Assembly: GCA_034520625.1 (NCBI GenBank)
Contig: JAXHNI010000009.1
Coordinates: 124,001-188,000 of the forward strand
Source of the DNA: JAANXG01 sp034520625
GTDB taxonomy: Bacteria > Pseudomonadota > Gammaproteobacteria > Arenicellales > JAANXG01
Length of the DNA stretch: 64,000 nt
Direction: 5' to 3'
Shown piece after piece: positions 24,244 to 32,751 of the stretch. Position 1 is the first letter of the stretch. The number at the start of each line of letters is the position of its first letter. Below the pieces are notes generated by a model that worked only from the letters and a program-made list of their open reading frames with translations, made no database searches and was not told the origin of the DNA. The translations under genes and the position numbers were made by a program.

Positions 24244-25269
24244 ATGAAACTGCTGATGGTCAGGACCACGTCGTTCGGCGACATCATTCATGCGTTTCCG
24301 GCTTTGACCGACGCCGCGTCCCGCATCGATGACCTGGTCTGCGACTGGCTGGTGGAGGATTCCTATGCGTGCATGCCCCCCTGGCACCCGGCGGTGCGGC
24401 ACGTGATTCCCGTGTCCATGCGGGGTTGGCGCCGCGCGCCCTGGCTGCAGCACGCGCCGGCGATCCGGCGCTTCGTCCGGCAACTGAGGCGGGAGCGCTA
24501 CGATCTCGTCCTCGACGCCCAGGGTCTGCTGAAAAGCGCCCTGCTTGCGCGGCTCGCCCGGGGTCCGGCGATGGGTCTCGACCGGCACAGCGCCGGCGAG
24601 GCCCCGGCCGCCCGGCTCTACCACGACACCGTGGCCGTCGAACCGGGCCAGCACGCCATCGACCGGAACCGCGCCCTGTTCGCCGGCGCCCTGGGCTATA
24701 AAGTCCCGGAACCCATGGCCTACGGGCTGCGGCTCCCGGACGACCCGGAGCACGGCGCCTCTCAAGGCCACGAGCCGTACCTGGTGTTCATTCCCGGCAC
24801 CACCTGGCCCAGCAAGCAGTGGCCGGAATCCTACTGGCGGGACTTGACCGAGCGGGCCACCGGTGCCGGCTGGCGGGTCCGGATCAACGCCGGCTCCGGC
24901 GCGGAACGATCCGCAGCCGAGCGGATCGCGAAGGGAATCGCCAATGTCGACGTGCCGCCGCTGTCCATCGAGCAGCTGGCGCACGTGCTGCGCGGCGCAC
25001 GCGCCGTGGTGTCGGTGGACTCGGGTCCCGGCCACCTCGCCGCCGCGGTGGGGACCCCCGGGGTATCCATCTACGGCGCGACGGATCCGGCCCTGATGGG
25101 CACCCGTGGACCCGGCCAGGTTCACCTGTGCGTGGATTTCGAATGCTCGCCCTGCCTCCGGCGGCGCTGCCAGTTCGCCGACAGCGGCCAGGTATATCCA
25201 GACTGCTACGCTACGGTGCCGCCGCCCCACGTGTGGGGTACACTCCGTGACCTCCTTCAAACCTGCTGA
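24244..25269 (+). CDS. waaC: Lipopolysaccharide heptosyltransferase I
   Basis: 341 aa, GT9 family. The start MKLLMVRTTSFGDIIHAFPA and the VLDAQGLLKSAL motif match WaaC (heptosyltransferase I) rather than WaaF; WHPAVRHVIPV and SMRGWRR also align with WaaC. VSVDSGPGHLAAAVG is the C-terminal ADP-heptose-binding region. Transfers the first L-glycero-D-manno-heptose to Kdo2-lipid A at the inner face of the inner membrane. waaF, its usual neighbour, is missing from this cluster. Confidence 0.92.
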   Translation: MKLLMVRTTSFGDIIHAFPALTDAASRIDDLVCDWLVEDSYACMPPWHPAVRHVIPVSMRGWRRAPWLQHAPAIRRFVRQLRRERYDLVLDAQGLLKSALLARLARGPAMGLDRHSAGEAPAARLYHDTVAVEPGQHAIDRNRALFAGALGYKVPEPMAYGLRLPDDPEHGASQGHEPYLVFIPGTTWPSKQWPESYWRDLTERATGAGWRVRINAGSGAERSAAERIAKGIANVDVPPLSIEQLAHVLRGARAVVSVDSGPGHLAAAVGTPGVSIYGATDPALMGTRGPGQVHLCVDFECSPCLRRRCQFADSGQVYPDCYATVPPPHVWGTLRDLLQTC

Positions 25270-25273
25270 CACC

Positions 25274-26287
25274 ATGACTGCCACTGTTCTGGTCACCGGC
25301 GGCGCCGGCTACATCGGCTCTCATACCACGCGGCAACTGGTGCAGGCGGGTTTCGAGGTCGTGGTGGTGGACAACCTCTATTCCGGCCACGCCTGGGCGG
25401 TGGACCCGCAGGCGCGTTTATACCAAGCGGACGCCGGAGATGCCGAGCGGATCGGAGAGATCTTGCGCGCCCACGCGCCGGTCGCGGCGGTGATTCACTT
25501 CGCCGGCCATATCGTGGTCCCGGAATCCGTCAGCAACCCCATCAAGTACTACCGCAACAATCCCATCGCTTCCACCAACCTCATCGAGGCCTGCCGGGAA
25601 GCCGGGGTCCAGCGCTTTCTGTTCTCTTCCAGTGCCGCGGTCTACGGCCAGCCCGAGACGGTGCCCATACCCGAAGACGCCGCCACCCGTCCAATCAATC
25701 CCTACGGGCGCAGCAAACTGGTGACCGAATGGACCCTGGAGGATGTCGCCCACGGCTCCCGCGTCAACGGGGACCACGACCCGTTCCGGTACCTGGCGCT
25801 GCGCTATTTCAACGTCGCCGGCGCCTCCCTCGATACGGCCCTGGGCCAGGCCACGCCGGAAGCCACGCATCTGATCAAAGTCGCCTGCGAGGCCGCCTGC
25901 GGCAAACGCGGCGGACTGGATATTTTCGGCACCGACTACCCGACGCCGGACGGCACCTGCATCCGCGACTATATCCACGTGGAGGACCTGGCCGCCGCCC
26001 ATGTGCTGGGCCTGAAATATCTGCTGGGCGGCGGCGACTCCAGTGTTCTGAACTGCGGCTATGGGCACGGGTTCAGCGTGCGGGAGGTGGTGGACGCGGT
26101 GCAGCGCATCAGCGGCGTGTCGTTCCCGGTGGCGGAAGCGGGGCGCCGCGCCGGCGATCCCGAGGCCCTGGTCGCCGACAACACGCGGATCCGCCGGACA
26201 CTGGACTGGACGCCCCGGCACGACGATCTGGAACTGATCTGCCGCACGGCCCTGGACTGGGAGGCGGAACTGGCGGCCCGGTTATAA
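25274..26287 (+). CDS. galE: UDP-glucose 4-epimerase
   Basis: 337 aa, extended short-chain dehydrogenase. VTGGAGYIGSHT (about 6-17) is the NAD-binding glycine motif. SSSAAVYG holds the active-site serine region, and YGRSK carries the catalytic Tyr and Lys. The C-terminal half has YNVAGA-like RYFNVAGASLDT. Interconverts UDP-glucose and UDP-galactose and here would supply sugar for the LPS core. Starts 4 bp after waaC, and its stop overlaps the next start (TAATG). A longer upstream reading is rejected. Confidence 0.95.
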   Translation: MTATVLVTGGAGYIGSHTTRQLVQAGFEVVVVDNLYSGHAWAVDPQARLYQADAGDAERIGEILRAHAPVAAVIHFAGHIVVPESVSNPIKYYRNNPIASTNLIEACREAGVQRFLFSSSAAVYGQPETVPIPEDAATRPINPYGRSKLVTEWTLEDVAHGSRVNGDHDPFRYLALRYFNVAGASLDTALGQATPEATHLIKVACEAACGKRGGLDIFGTDYPTPDGTCIRDYIHVEDLAAAHVLGLKYLLGGGDSSVLNCGYGHGFSVREVVDAVQRISGVSFPVAEAGRRAGDPEALVADNTRIRRTLDWTPRHDDLELICRTALDWEAELAARL

Positions 26288-28257
26288 TGCGGCTGGCTTT
26301 CTGCCTCTACAGGTATTCCCCGCACAGCGGCCTAGCCCGTGACATGCTGCGCATCGGCCACGAAGCCGTCAGGCGCGGGCACCTCGTCGATGTCTACGCC
26401 CGCGAGTGGCAGGGCGACAGGCCTTCCGGCATCCAGGTCAAGCTCCTGGACGCGCCCGGTTGGACTAACCACGGCCGCGCCGAAGCCTTCGCCCGCCGGC
26501 TTGCCGAGCCCCTGAGGCGGGGGGTATACGACGCGGTGGTGGGCTTCAATAAGATGCCGGGGCTGGACTTCTACTACGCCGCGGACGGGTGTTTCGCGGC
26601 GCGGGCCCGCCGCGGGCGACCGCGGGCCTATGAGCTCACGCCGCGATACCGGAGCTGGCGACGCCAGGAAGCGTCGGTATTCAGCCCCGGCGCCCGCACC
26701 CGGATCATGCTGCTCAGCGAGGCCGCGGGACTGGAGTATCGTGCGTACTACGCCACTCCCGGGGACCGTCTCTGCCGCCTGCCCCCCACCCTAGATCCCC
26801 GCCACCGGCTAGGCCCGCTGGAGCCGGAACGGCGCGCCGCGATCCGCGGCGGGCTCGGGGTGGCGGCCGGAGAAACCCTGCTGCTGATGGTCGGCTCCGG
26901 TTTTCGAACCAAGGGCGTGGACCGCAGTATCCGGGCTCTGGCGGCGCTGCCCGCCGGCAGACGCGACGCAGTGCGCCTGGTGGTAGTCGGACAGGGCAAG
27001 CCCGGCTGGTACCGGCGCCTGGCCAGGCGGCTGGGTGTTGCCGGTCGCGTGTACTTTGCGGGGGGTCGGGACAACGTCCCGGATCTCCTCCGGGCCGCCG
27101 ATCTGCTCCTGCATCCCGCACGGCAGGAAAACACCGGCAGCGTCCTGCTGGAGGCGCTGGCGGCCGGGCTGCCCGTCCTTACGACGTCCAACTGCGGCTA
27201 CGCCCACCATGTCCGCGACGCCGGCGCGGGCACGGTGGTGGACACGCCCTTCGGCCAGCACGAGCTCGACGAGGCGCTGCGCCGCCTCATGGAAGACCCG
27301 GACCGCGAAGCCATGTGCGTCAACGCCAGGCGCCACGGCCAAGACGAAGCCCTCTACCGGATGCCGGAAGCGGTGGTGGCCCGGATTGAAAACTGGGGCG
27401 GCGGCGACACCATCGGCGCGCCGGCATTCACGGGCTGCGTCGACCCGGAGCTGGCGGAGCTGTCCCGCAATCTGCCCCGGCTGTCGGACTGGCTGCGGCT
27501 GGAGGGTGAAGAGCTCCGCCGCACACGGGACAGGCGGACGCTGCGCTTCGAGCACGGGGGGCGGCGGTATTTCATCAAGGCACATTTCGGCGTCGGGTGG
27601 AAGGAGATCTTCAAGAACCTCTTCCAGCTGAAGGTGCCGGTGCTGGGCGCCGGCAACGAGTGGCTGGCCGTGCATCTCCTGAAGGCAATGGGCATCCCCA
27701 CCATGGATGCCGTCGCCTGCGGCTACGGCCGCGGGCTCGCGAACCGCGAGTCGTTCATCGTCACCCGGGAGCTGAGCGGCATGATCAGCCTGGAGGAGTA
27801 TGCCGAGCGGGAACAGACCCGGATCGGCGGGGATCCCGCGCTGCGCCGGGAACTGCTGCGCCGGGTCGCGACCACGGCCCGGGCGCTGCACGGCAACGGC
27901 ATCAACCATCGCGACTTCTACCTGTGCCATTTCCTGTTCACCCCGCCGGGGCCGGACCAGGGGCCCGGCACGCTGCATGTAATCGATCTGCACCGCGCCC
28001 AGGTGCGACATCGAACGCCCCGGCGCTGGCGCATCAAGGACATCGCCGGGCTCTACTATTCGGCCTTCGGCGTCGAACTGACCCACCGGGACCGGCTGCG
28101 GTTCATCCGCGCTTACACGGGCGGCGGGAACCTTCGCCAGGCCCTGTCGGACCGGAGATTCTGGGCGCGGGTGGAGCGCCGGGCTTTCGCCCTCAAGCAG
28201 GCGGAAACCCGGCGCGGCTACGCGGACTCGTCACGGGCCGCGAAGCATCTGAATTGA
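26287..28257 (+). CDS. Fused LPS glucosyltransferase (WaaG) and LPS heptose kinase (WaaP)
   Basis: 656 aa in one uninterrupted frame. Residues 1 to about 370 match WaaG: MRLAFCLYRYSPHSGLARDM at the start, GSGFRTKGVDRSIRALA, and the GT-B nucleotide-sugar motif HPARQENTGSVLLEALAAG (about 276-294). From about residue 385 the protein matches WaaP/RfaP: RRYFIKAHFGVGWKEIFKN with the ATP-binding Lys (about 430), KVPVLGAGNEWLA, and the catalytic INHRDFYLCHF (about 538-548). In most species these are two adjacent genes. The product would add glucose to core heptose II and phosphorylate heptose I at the inner membrane. It starts by overlapping the galE stop. Confidence 0.9.
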   Translation: MRLAFCLYRYSPHSGLARDMLRIGHEAVRRGHLVDVYAREWQGDRPSGIQVKLLDAPGWTNHGRAEAFARRLAEPLRRGVYDAVVGFNKMPGLDFYYAADGCFAARARRGRPRAYELTPRYRSWRRQEASVFSPGARTRIMLLSEAAGLEYRAYYATPGDRLCRLPPTLDPRHRLGPLEPERRAAIRGGLGVAAGETLLLMVGSGFRTKGVDRSIRALAALPAGRRDAVRLVVVGQGKPGWYRRLARRLGVAGRVYFAGGRDNVPDLLRAADLLLHPARQENTGSVLLEALAAGLPVLTTSNCGYAHHVRDAGAGTVVDTPFGQHELDEALRRLMEDPDREAMCVNARRHGQDEALYRMPEAVVARIENWGGGDTIGAPAFTGCVDPELAELSRNLPRLSDWLRLEGEELRRTRDRRTLRFEHGGRRYFIKAHFGVGWKEIFKNLFQLKVPVLGAGNEWLAVHLLKAMGIPTMDAVACGYGRGLANRESFIVTRELSGMISLEEYAEREQTRIGGDPALRRELLRRVATTARALHGNGINHRDFYLCHFLFTPPGPDQGPGTLHVIDLHRAQVRHRTPRRWRIKDIAGLYYSAFGVELTHRDRLRFIRAYTGGGNLRQALSDRRFWARVERRAFALKQAETRRGYADSSRAAKHLN

Positions 28258-28259
28258 CC

Positions 28260-28955
28260 ATGTCGTTGCTCCGCAGCCGGCGCATGTGGACGATCATCGA
28301 CGACCGGGAGCGGTGCCCGCTGCTCGACGAGCTTGTCCGGCTGCCTGCGTCGGTCACGGCGCGGGGGCATGTCCTCAAGCACGATGGGACCACCACCGTC
28401 ACCGTGGTGGGCGATGCGGTCCGGCGCTGGGTAGTGAAACGCTACAACACGAAGAATGTCTGGCACGCCCTTCGGCGGCTGTTCCGGACCAGCCGGGCCG
28501 TCAACTGCTGGCGCGCCGCGTCCCGGCTCCGGGACGCAGGCATCAACACTCCCCGGCGGGTCGCTGCCATGGAGGAACGTCGATTCGGCATCCTGCGCGG
28601 CCGTTCCTGGTTCGTCAATGAATACATCGCCGGCGACACCCTCGCCCAGGCAATCGGGCGCGGCGCCGGGAACCCGTCGCCGCTGGTGGCCCAGGCAGCA
28701 GAAATCGTGCTGCGCCTGCGAACCGCCGGCATCGTCCATGGCGACCTGAAAGCCACGAACTTCGTGGTACATGGGGACCGAATATACCTGGTGGACCTCG
28801 ATGCGACCCGCAGCCCCAGGGGCCGGTATCTCGAATCCGGGCTGCGCAAGGATTGGGAGCGCTTCCTGCGCAACTGGTCCGACCAGCCCGACGTGCTCAA
28901 AGAGTTCGAAAGCCGCCTCGCCGACGCTGGCGGGGTCCGTGCACCCAGCGACTGA
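28260..28955 (+). CDS. Lipopolysaccharide core sugar kinase, RfaY/InaA-like
   Basis: 231 aa protein-kinase-like fold. RRWVVKRYN holds the nucleotide-binding Lys. IVHGDLKATNFVV (about 157-169) is the catalytic loop, and YLVDLDATRSP is the DFG-equivalent metal-binding motif. Members phosphorylate LPS heptose or Kdo residues. Starts 2 bp after the WaaG-WaaP fusion, so it is the last gene of the core operon; in Pseudomonas, additional kinases occupy the same place. Which sugar it uses is not evident. Confidence 0.85.
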   Translation: MSLLRSRRMWTIIDDRERCPLLDELVRLPASVTARGHVLKHDGTTTVTVVGDAVRRWVVKRYNTKNVWHALRRLFRTSRAVNCWRAASRLRDAGINTPRRVAAMEERRFGILRGRSWFVNEYIAGDTLAQAIGRGAGNPSPLVAQAAEIVLRLRTAGIVHGDLKATNFVVHGDRIYLVDLDATRSPRGRYLESGLRKDWERFLRNWSDQPDVLKEFESRLADAGGVRAPSD

Positions 28956-29181
28956 AATCGTGGCGGTCAGACCATTCCCGGACCGTCTGGGGCAGGGGCA
29001 CCCCGGTGGCCGTGCCCCCTTCCGGGGAGCGCAACGCGCCCAGGGCAGCCCCGAGGCGGCGTCTTGGACAAGTGGCCCGGTTCGAAGGCTCGCACGATCG
29101 GGGAGAGGCCAGCGGCGGGGGATGGCCCCCGCCGCTGGCCCCAATCCCTGGCGCCGGACCTCAGATTCCGAAACACCTCGC
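28956..29181. repeat. Palindromic spacer with 15-bp perfect hairpin, family 1 relative
   Basis: Lies between the convergent LPS kinase and membrane-protein genes. GGCCCGGTTCGAAGG...GATCGGGGAG (about 29075-29105) matches the left flank of family 1 copies. It leads straight into a perfect hairpin of 15-bp arms (29107-29121 and 29126-29140) with loop ATGG. Further upstream, GACCGTCTGGGGCAG...GGCCGTGCCCCC resembles sequence just before copy B. No 95-nt core is present. Confidence 0.7.
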
Positions 29182-30714
29182 CTACCGCTTGGTATCGAAC
29201 ACCAGCACCTTGCCGCCGTTATCACCCGTAAACGTCATCACGGGCTCGATGTCGATCCGCCGCATCAGGATCCCCTCGCGGTGCGCTTCGCCGGCTTCGA
29301 TGACCATGGCCAGATAACGGTAATCGCGCCACCCGCCGCGCCACACATCGCGCATGGCCTCCTGCCAGGAATAATCCGCCCCCGGCCGGTACCCGGACAG
29401 CCCGGAATAGTGGACCACCACTTGGCTGTTGCTGAACAGGCTGCTTTCCGGCGCCGCGGCGGCCCGCAGCCAGAGGCCGGCTTCGCGCAGATGCAGGTGC
29501 TGGCTGCGCAGGTCCAAGCCCTTGATTCCGGACACCAGGACCAGCACCAGCGCCGACGCCAACAGCCAGCGCGGACGCCGGAAGCCGGCGGTGCGGTCCG
29601 TTGCCAAGCGCTCGAGCGCGGGCGGCACGATCGCCAGCAGCGTCAGCGCCGCGACCATGGCATCACGTTCGTCCACGGCAAACTCGACAAAGGCCGGCAC
29701 CAGGAGAAGCATCGAGCTCACCACCGCGAAAACCGCCCACCAGCAGCGCTGCTCCGGGGTCAGCACCCGCCGGGAAACAGACAGGGCATACAACGCCAGC
29801 GCCGAATACACCACGCCGAGAGCCTTGATGATCCCGGCGACGACCATCACAACGATCGTCGCCAGCAGCGCAGTTCTTTCGAAACTGCGGGAATACTCGT
29901 CCAGGAACTCGTGTCGCAGCGATTCGATTTTGAAGCGAACTCCCCGTCCCAGCTCCTGCCAGGCGACTGCCAGGTGCTCCAGGGGATGCAGCAGCAGTTC
30001 GCCGACCGGCCCCTGAGCGTGCCATTGCCGGCTCCACAAGGCATATACCAGCAACAACCCGCAGCCGGCCACGATGGCGCCCCCCTTTAGTAAACGGCCG
30101 GATGCCCCGGGCCTGTCGCGGACCCACCGCCACAACGGCACCGAGACCAGGAACAGTATCGCTTCCAAGGCGAAGAACAACGCGGCGATACCCGCCAGCA
30201 GCGCACCCGCCGGCCAGCGCCCGTTCCGCGCGGCGGCATAATGCAGGAAGTACGCCAGGCTCCAGACATAGAACGCCCAGTAGCCCGGCTCTCCGGCGAC
30301 CTCAGGCCGGAAACCGTTCAAGGCCGGAAACAGCAGCACCAGCACCGCGGCCAGCACCCTCGCCCGCGCACCGCCGCCCAGGACGGACGCCAGCGCGGTG
30401 AATCCGACGGCCAGAAGCGCGAAAAGCCCCGCATTCACCGTGTGAAGCCCGAACGCGGGGCTCATTCCCGTCACCCGGCTGACCACGCCTCCGAGCATGG
30501 CGTAAAGGGGATGGCCGGCCATGTCGATGGCGGCCCGCCACTGAGCATCGCGGAAGTGCCCGGCGGCGCGCACTTCACTGATACCGTCGCTGTTGAGAAC
30601 CGGATCGAGATACACCGCCCACAGGGACAACAGCAGGCTGGCCGCAGCAACGAGTGCGTGGAACCCGGGCCGGTCGAGAACGACGCGGTGCGGGGCGGTC
30701 GACGATCCGTTCAC
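29182..30714 (-). CDS. Polytopic membrane protein of unknown function, possible GT-C glycosyltransferase
   Basis: 510 aa. Many hydrophobic segments (at least ten) are followed by a soluble C-terminal domain of about 90 residues. The short loop after the first helix reads DPVLNSDGISEV, so an Asp pair faces the first extracytoplasmic loop as in GT-C/ArnT-like enzymes; this is the only hint of function. The start is a GTG with a weak ribosome-binding site. It is next to the LPS-core operon, convergent with it, so a role in surface-polymer assembly is a guess. Confidence 0.6.
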   Translation of the reverse strand: MNGSSTAPHRVVLDRPGFHALVAAASLLLSLWAVYLDPVLNSDGISEVRAAGHFRDAQWRAAIDMAGHPLYAMLGGVVSRVTGMSPAFGLHTVNAGLFALLAVGFTALASVLGGGARARVLAAVLVLLFPALNGFRPEVAGEPGYWAFYVWSLAYFLHYAAARNGRWPAGALLAGIAALFFALEAILFLVSVPLWRWVRDRPGASGRLLKGGAIVAGCGLLLVYALWSRQWHAQGPVGELLLHPLEHLAVAWQELGRGVRFKIESLRHEFLDEYSRSFERTALLATIVVMVVAGIIKALGVVYSALALYALSVSRRVLTPEQRCWWAVFAVVSSMLLLVPAFVEFAVDERDAMVAALTLLAIVPPALERLATDRTAGFRRPRWLLASALVLVLVSGIKGLDLRSQHLHLREAGLWLRAAAAPESSLFSNSQVVVHYSGLSGYRPGADYSWQEAMRDVWRGGWRDYRYLAMVIEAGEAHREGILMRRIDIEPVMTFTGDNGGKVLVFDTKR

Positions 30715-31081
30715 TTCAGGGTCGCCGCCGAACGGGACCGCAACGGAAACGCACTACCCGCGGCTGTGATACGCTTCGAACCAGCCAAACCCGCATCATT
30801 CGAAACCAATGTATCGTTTGAATTCACAGAGACTCTGACCAGTCAGGAGTTTGTTGTTCCAGTGTACCCCGCCACTGATATGGTGACATTCAGCAAGCCA
30901 CGGGCGTTGGTCCGGTTTGAATGCCCGCGTGATCGGGGAGGCTGGTGCCGGGGGCCGTCCACCAGGGCCGCTGTGAATACGTCCGTGTACGCTCTGGCTC
31001 AAACATCCTAAGTTTTCGACAGCCCTGGTGGACGGCCCCCGACACCAGCTCCATGATTAGTGGGGGCACACCGAGTCCGCG
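30715..31081. repeat. Nested palindromic repeat, family 1, copy C, within a divergent intergenic region
   Basis: 367 bp without a gene. The arms at 30941-30968 (GCTGGTGCCGGGGG...ACCAGGGC) and 31022-31049 pair at 27 of 28 positions. The core is the copy A core with a 42-nt internal deletion, keeping CGCTGT, GTCCGTGTACGCTCTGGCTC and TTTTCGACAG. TCCGGTTTGAA lies to the left at 30911-30921; the right outer arm is missing. Its right end is 32 bp before the isomerase start, so it may sit in that gene's 5' leader. 30715-30900 shows nothing recognisable. Confidence 0.82.
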
Positions 31082-32650
31082 ATGATCGATTTCCTGAATA
31101 TAACGCCCGATCGCTCCGAGTGTCCGGATCTCGTTGACCGGCTCCAGCGGCGCGACGCGTCGCTGTGGAGCGACGACCCTGAGATCCGGCGCGACATAGA
31201 GAATCGCCTGGGCTGGCTGGACGCCGCCAACTTCATGGACCGGCACGCGGGTCGAGTCGTCGATTTCGCGCGGCAAGTGCAGGGCGAAGGGTACCAACAA
31301 GCTGTATTGCTGGGTATGGGCGGCTCCAGTCTGGCGCCTGAAGTCTATGCCGCGCTGTTCGGCGGCCGCCCCGGCGCCCTGCCGCTCACGGTCCTGGACA
31401 CAACGTGCCCCGGGCATATCGCTGCCGTGACCGCGCGATGCGAAGCCGTACCGACGCTGTTCATCGTATCCAGCAAGTCCGGCACGACGGCGGAAACCAG
31501 CGCCCTCGAAGCCCATTTTTTCGACCGGATGGCTTCCCGGGAAGGTGCGCCGGGGCGGCGGTTCATCGCCGTCACCGACGCCGGCTCGCCCCTGGCGGCC
31601 CTCGCCACGGAGCGGGGTTACCGGGACACGTTCCTGAACCCCGAGGACATCGGCGGCCGGTTTTCCGCCCTGAGCTTCTTCGGGCTGATCCCGGCCGCGC
31701 TCGCCGGCGCCGAACCTGCGGCGCTGCGTGCCCCTATGCCGACGGAGTTGCCCGGCTCCGATCTGGCTACCGAGGCCTGTGCACTGGGCACGGCACTGGC
31801 CACGGCGGCGCGGGAAGGACGCAACAAGCTGACTTTGTGCTTCAGCCCGGGACTTGCTGCAGTAGCGCCGTGGGTCGAGCAGCTCATTGATGAAAGCACC
31901 GGCAAGGATGGCACGGGCATCGTAGTGGTGGCCGGCGAACCGCGGTTCGAGGCGGGAGCATACTCCAACGACCGTTTCTTCGTCGTGGTGGAGCTCGCGG
32001 ACGAATCCGTTGATGAGGCGTGGCTCGACCGGCTCGCCGGGCTCGGGCATCCCGTCGCGCGCTGGCGGATGGCGGATTCCAACCACGTCGGGGCGGAGTT
32101 CTTTCGATGGCAGGTCGCCACGGCGGCGGCGGGCCGGGGGCTCGGCATCAACCCGTTCGATGAGCCGGACGTGAACGCCAGCAAGGCAGAAACCCGCGCC
32201 ATCCTCGAGCAGCCCGGCGGTACGGGCGCTGCGCCGCCGGACCCATTGTCGGCGCTCCGGGAAATGCTGAACGGCGCGGCGCCCAGCGACTACATCGCCA
32301 TCCTGGCATATGTGTCCCCCGGCGACGCGAATCGCGAGGCGCTGGCGACGCTTCGCGAGCGCCTGACCCGGCTCACCGGACTGCCCTGTTGCCCGGGTTT
32401 CGGACCGCGTTATCTCCACTCCAGCGGCCAGGTTCACAAGGGCGGGCCCGATCAGGGCCTGTTCATCGTCATTACCCGGGAGGCGGAGCCGGACCTGCCC
32501 ATCCCTGGCCAACGGCACGGCTTCGGCTCACTGATCCGCGCCCAAGCCCTCGGCGACCTGCGCGTATTGCGGGAACGGGGAAGACGGGTGGTGCATCTGG
32601 AACTGAGCGACGGTATGAGCCTCGAAGGGCTGCTCGATTACGTGTGGTGA
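31082..32650 (+). CDS. pgi: Glucose-6-phosphate isomerase, form related to transaldolase-isomerase fusions
   Basis: 522 aa with two SIS-type halves. LLGMGGSSLAPEV and VSSKSGTTAETSA are the sugar-phosphate-binding motifs. The C-terminal FGPRYLHSSGQVHKGGP segment carries the catalytic His/Lys region. The pattern resembles the isomerase half of bifunctional transaldolase/glucose-6-phosphate isomerase proteins more than classical E. coli Pgi, but no transaldolase domain is attached. Catalyses glucose-6-phosphate to fructose-6-phosphate. The ribosome-binding site is weak. Stands alone on the plus strand. Confidence 0.82.
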   Translation: MIDFLNITPDRSECPDLVDRLQRRDASLWSDDPEIRRDIENRLGWLDAANFMDRHAGRVVDFARQVQGEGYQQAVLLGMGGSSLAPEVYAALFGGRPGALPLTVLDTTCPGHIAAVTARCEAVPTLFIVSSKSGTTAETSALEAHFFDRMASREGAPGRRFIAVTDAGSPLAALATERGYRDTFLNPEDIGGRFSALSFFGLIPAALAGAEPAALRAPMPTELPGSDLATEACALGTALATAAREGRNKLTLCFSPGLAAVAPWVEQLIDESTGKDGTGIVVVAGEPRFEAGAYSNDRFFVVVELADESVDEAWLDRLAGLGHPVARWRMADSNHVGAEFFRWQVATAAAGRGLGINPFDEPDVNASKAETRAILEQPGGTGAAPPDPLSALREMLNGAAPSDYIAILAYVSPGDANREALATLRERLTRLTGLPCCPGFGPRYLHSSGQVHKGGPDQGLFIVITREAEPDLPIPGQRHGFGSLIRAQALGDLRVLRERGRRVVHLELSDGMSLEGLLDYVW

Positions 32651-32714
32651 CTGGTGATTGGTGAAGAGAGTGTTTCGAATTACGGAGCCTGTAATTAATT
32701 CTGTGTAACTGCTC

Positions 32715-32742
32715 GATTCACGAGTCACGATTCACGAGTCAA
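32715..32742. repeat. Tandem 14-bp repeat
   Basis: GATTCACGAGTCAC at 32715-32728 is followed directly by a copy at 32729-32742 ending in A instead of C. A related CACGAATCACCAATCACC string lies at 44060-44077. Both are in gaps after gene ends. Confidence 0.7.
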
Positions 32743-32751
32743 CCTATTCTC

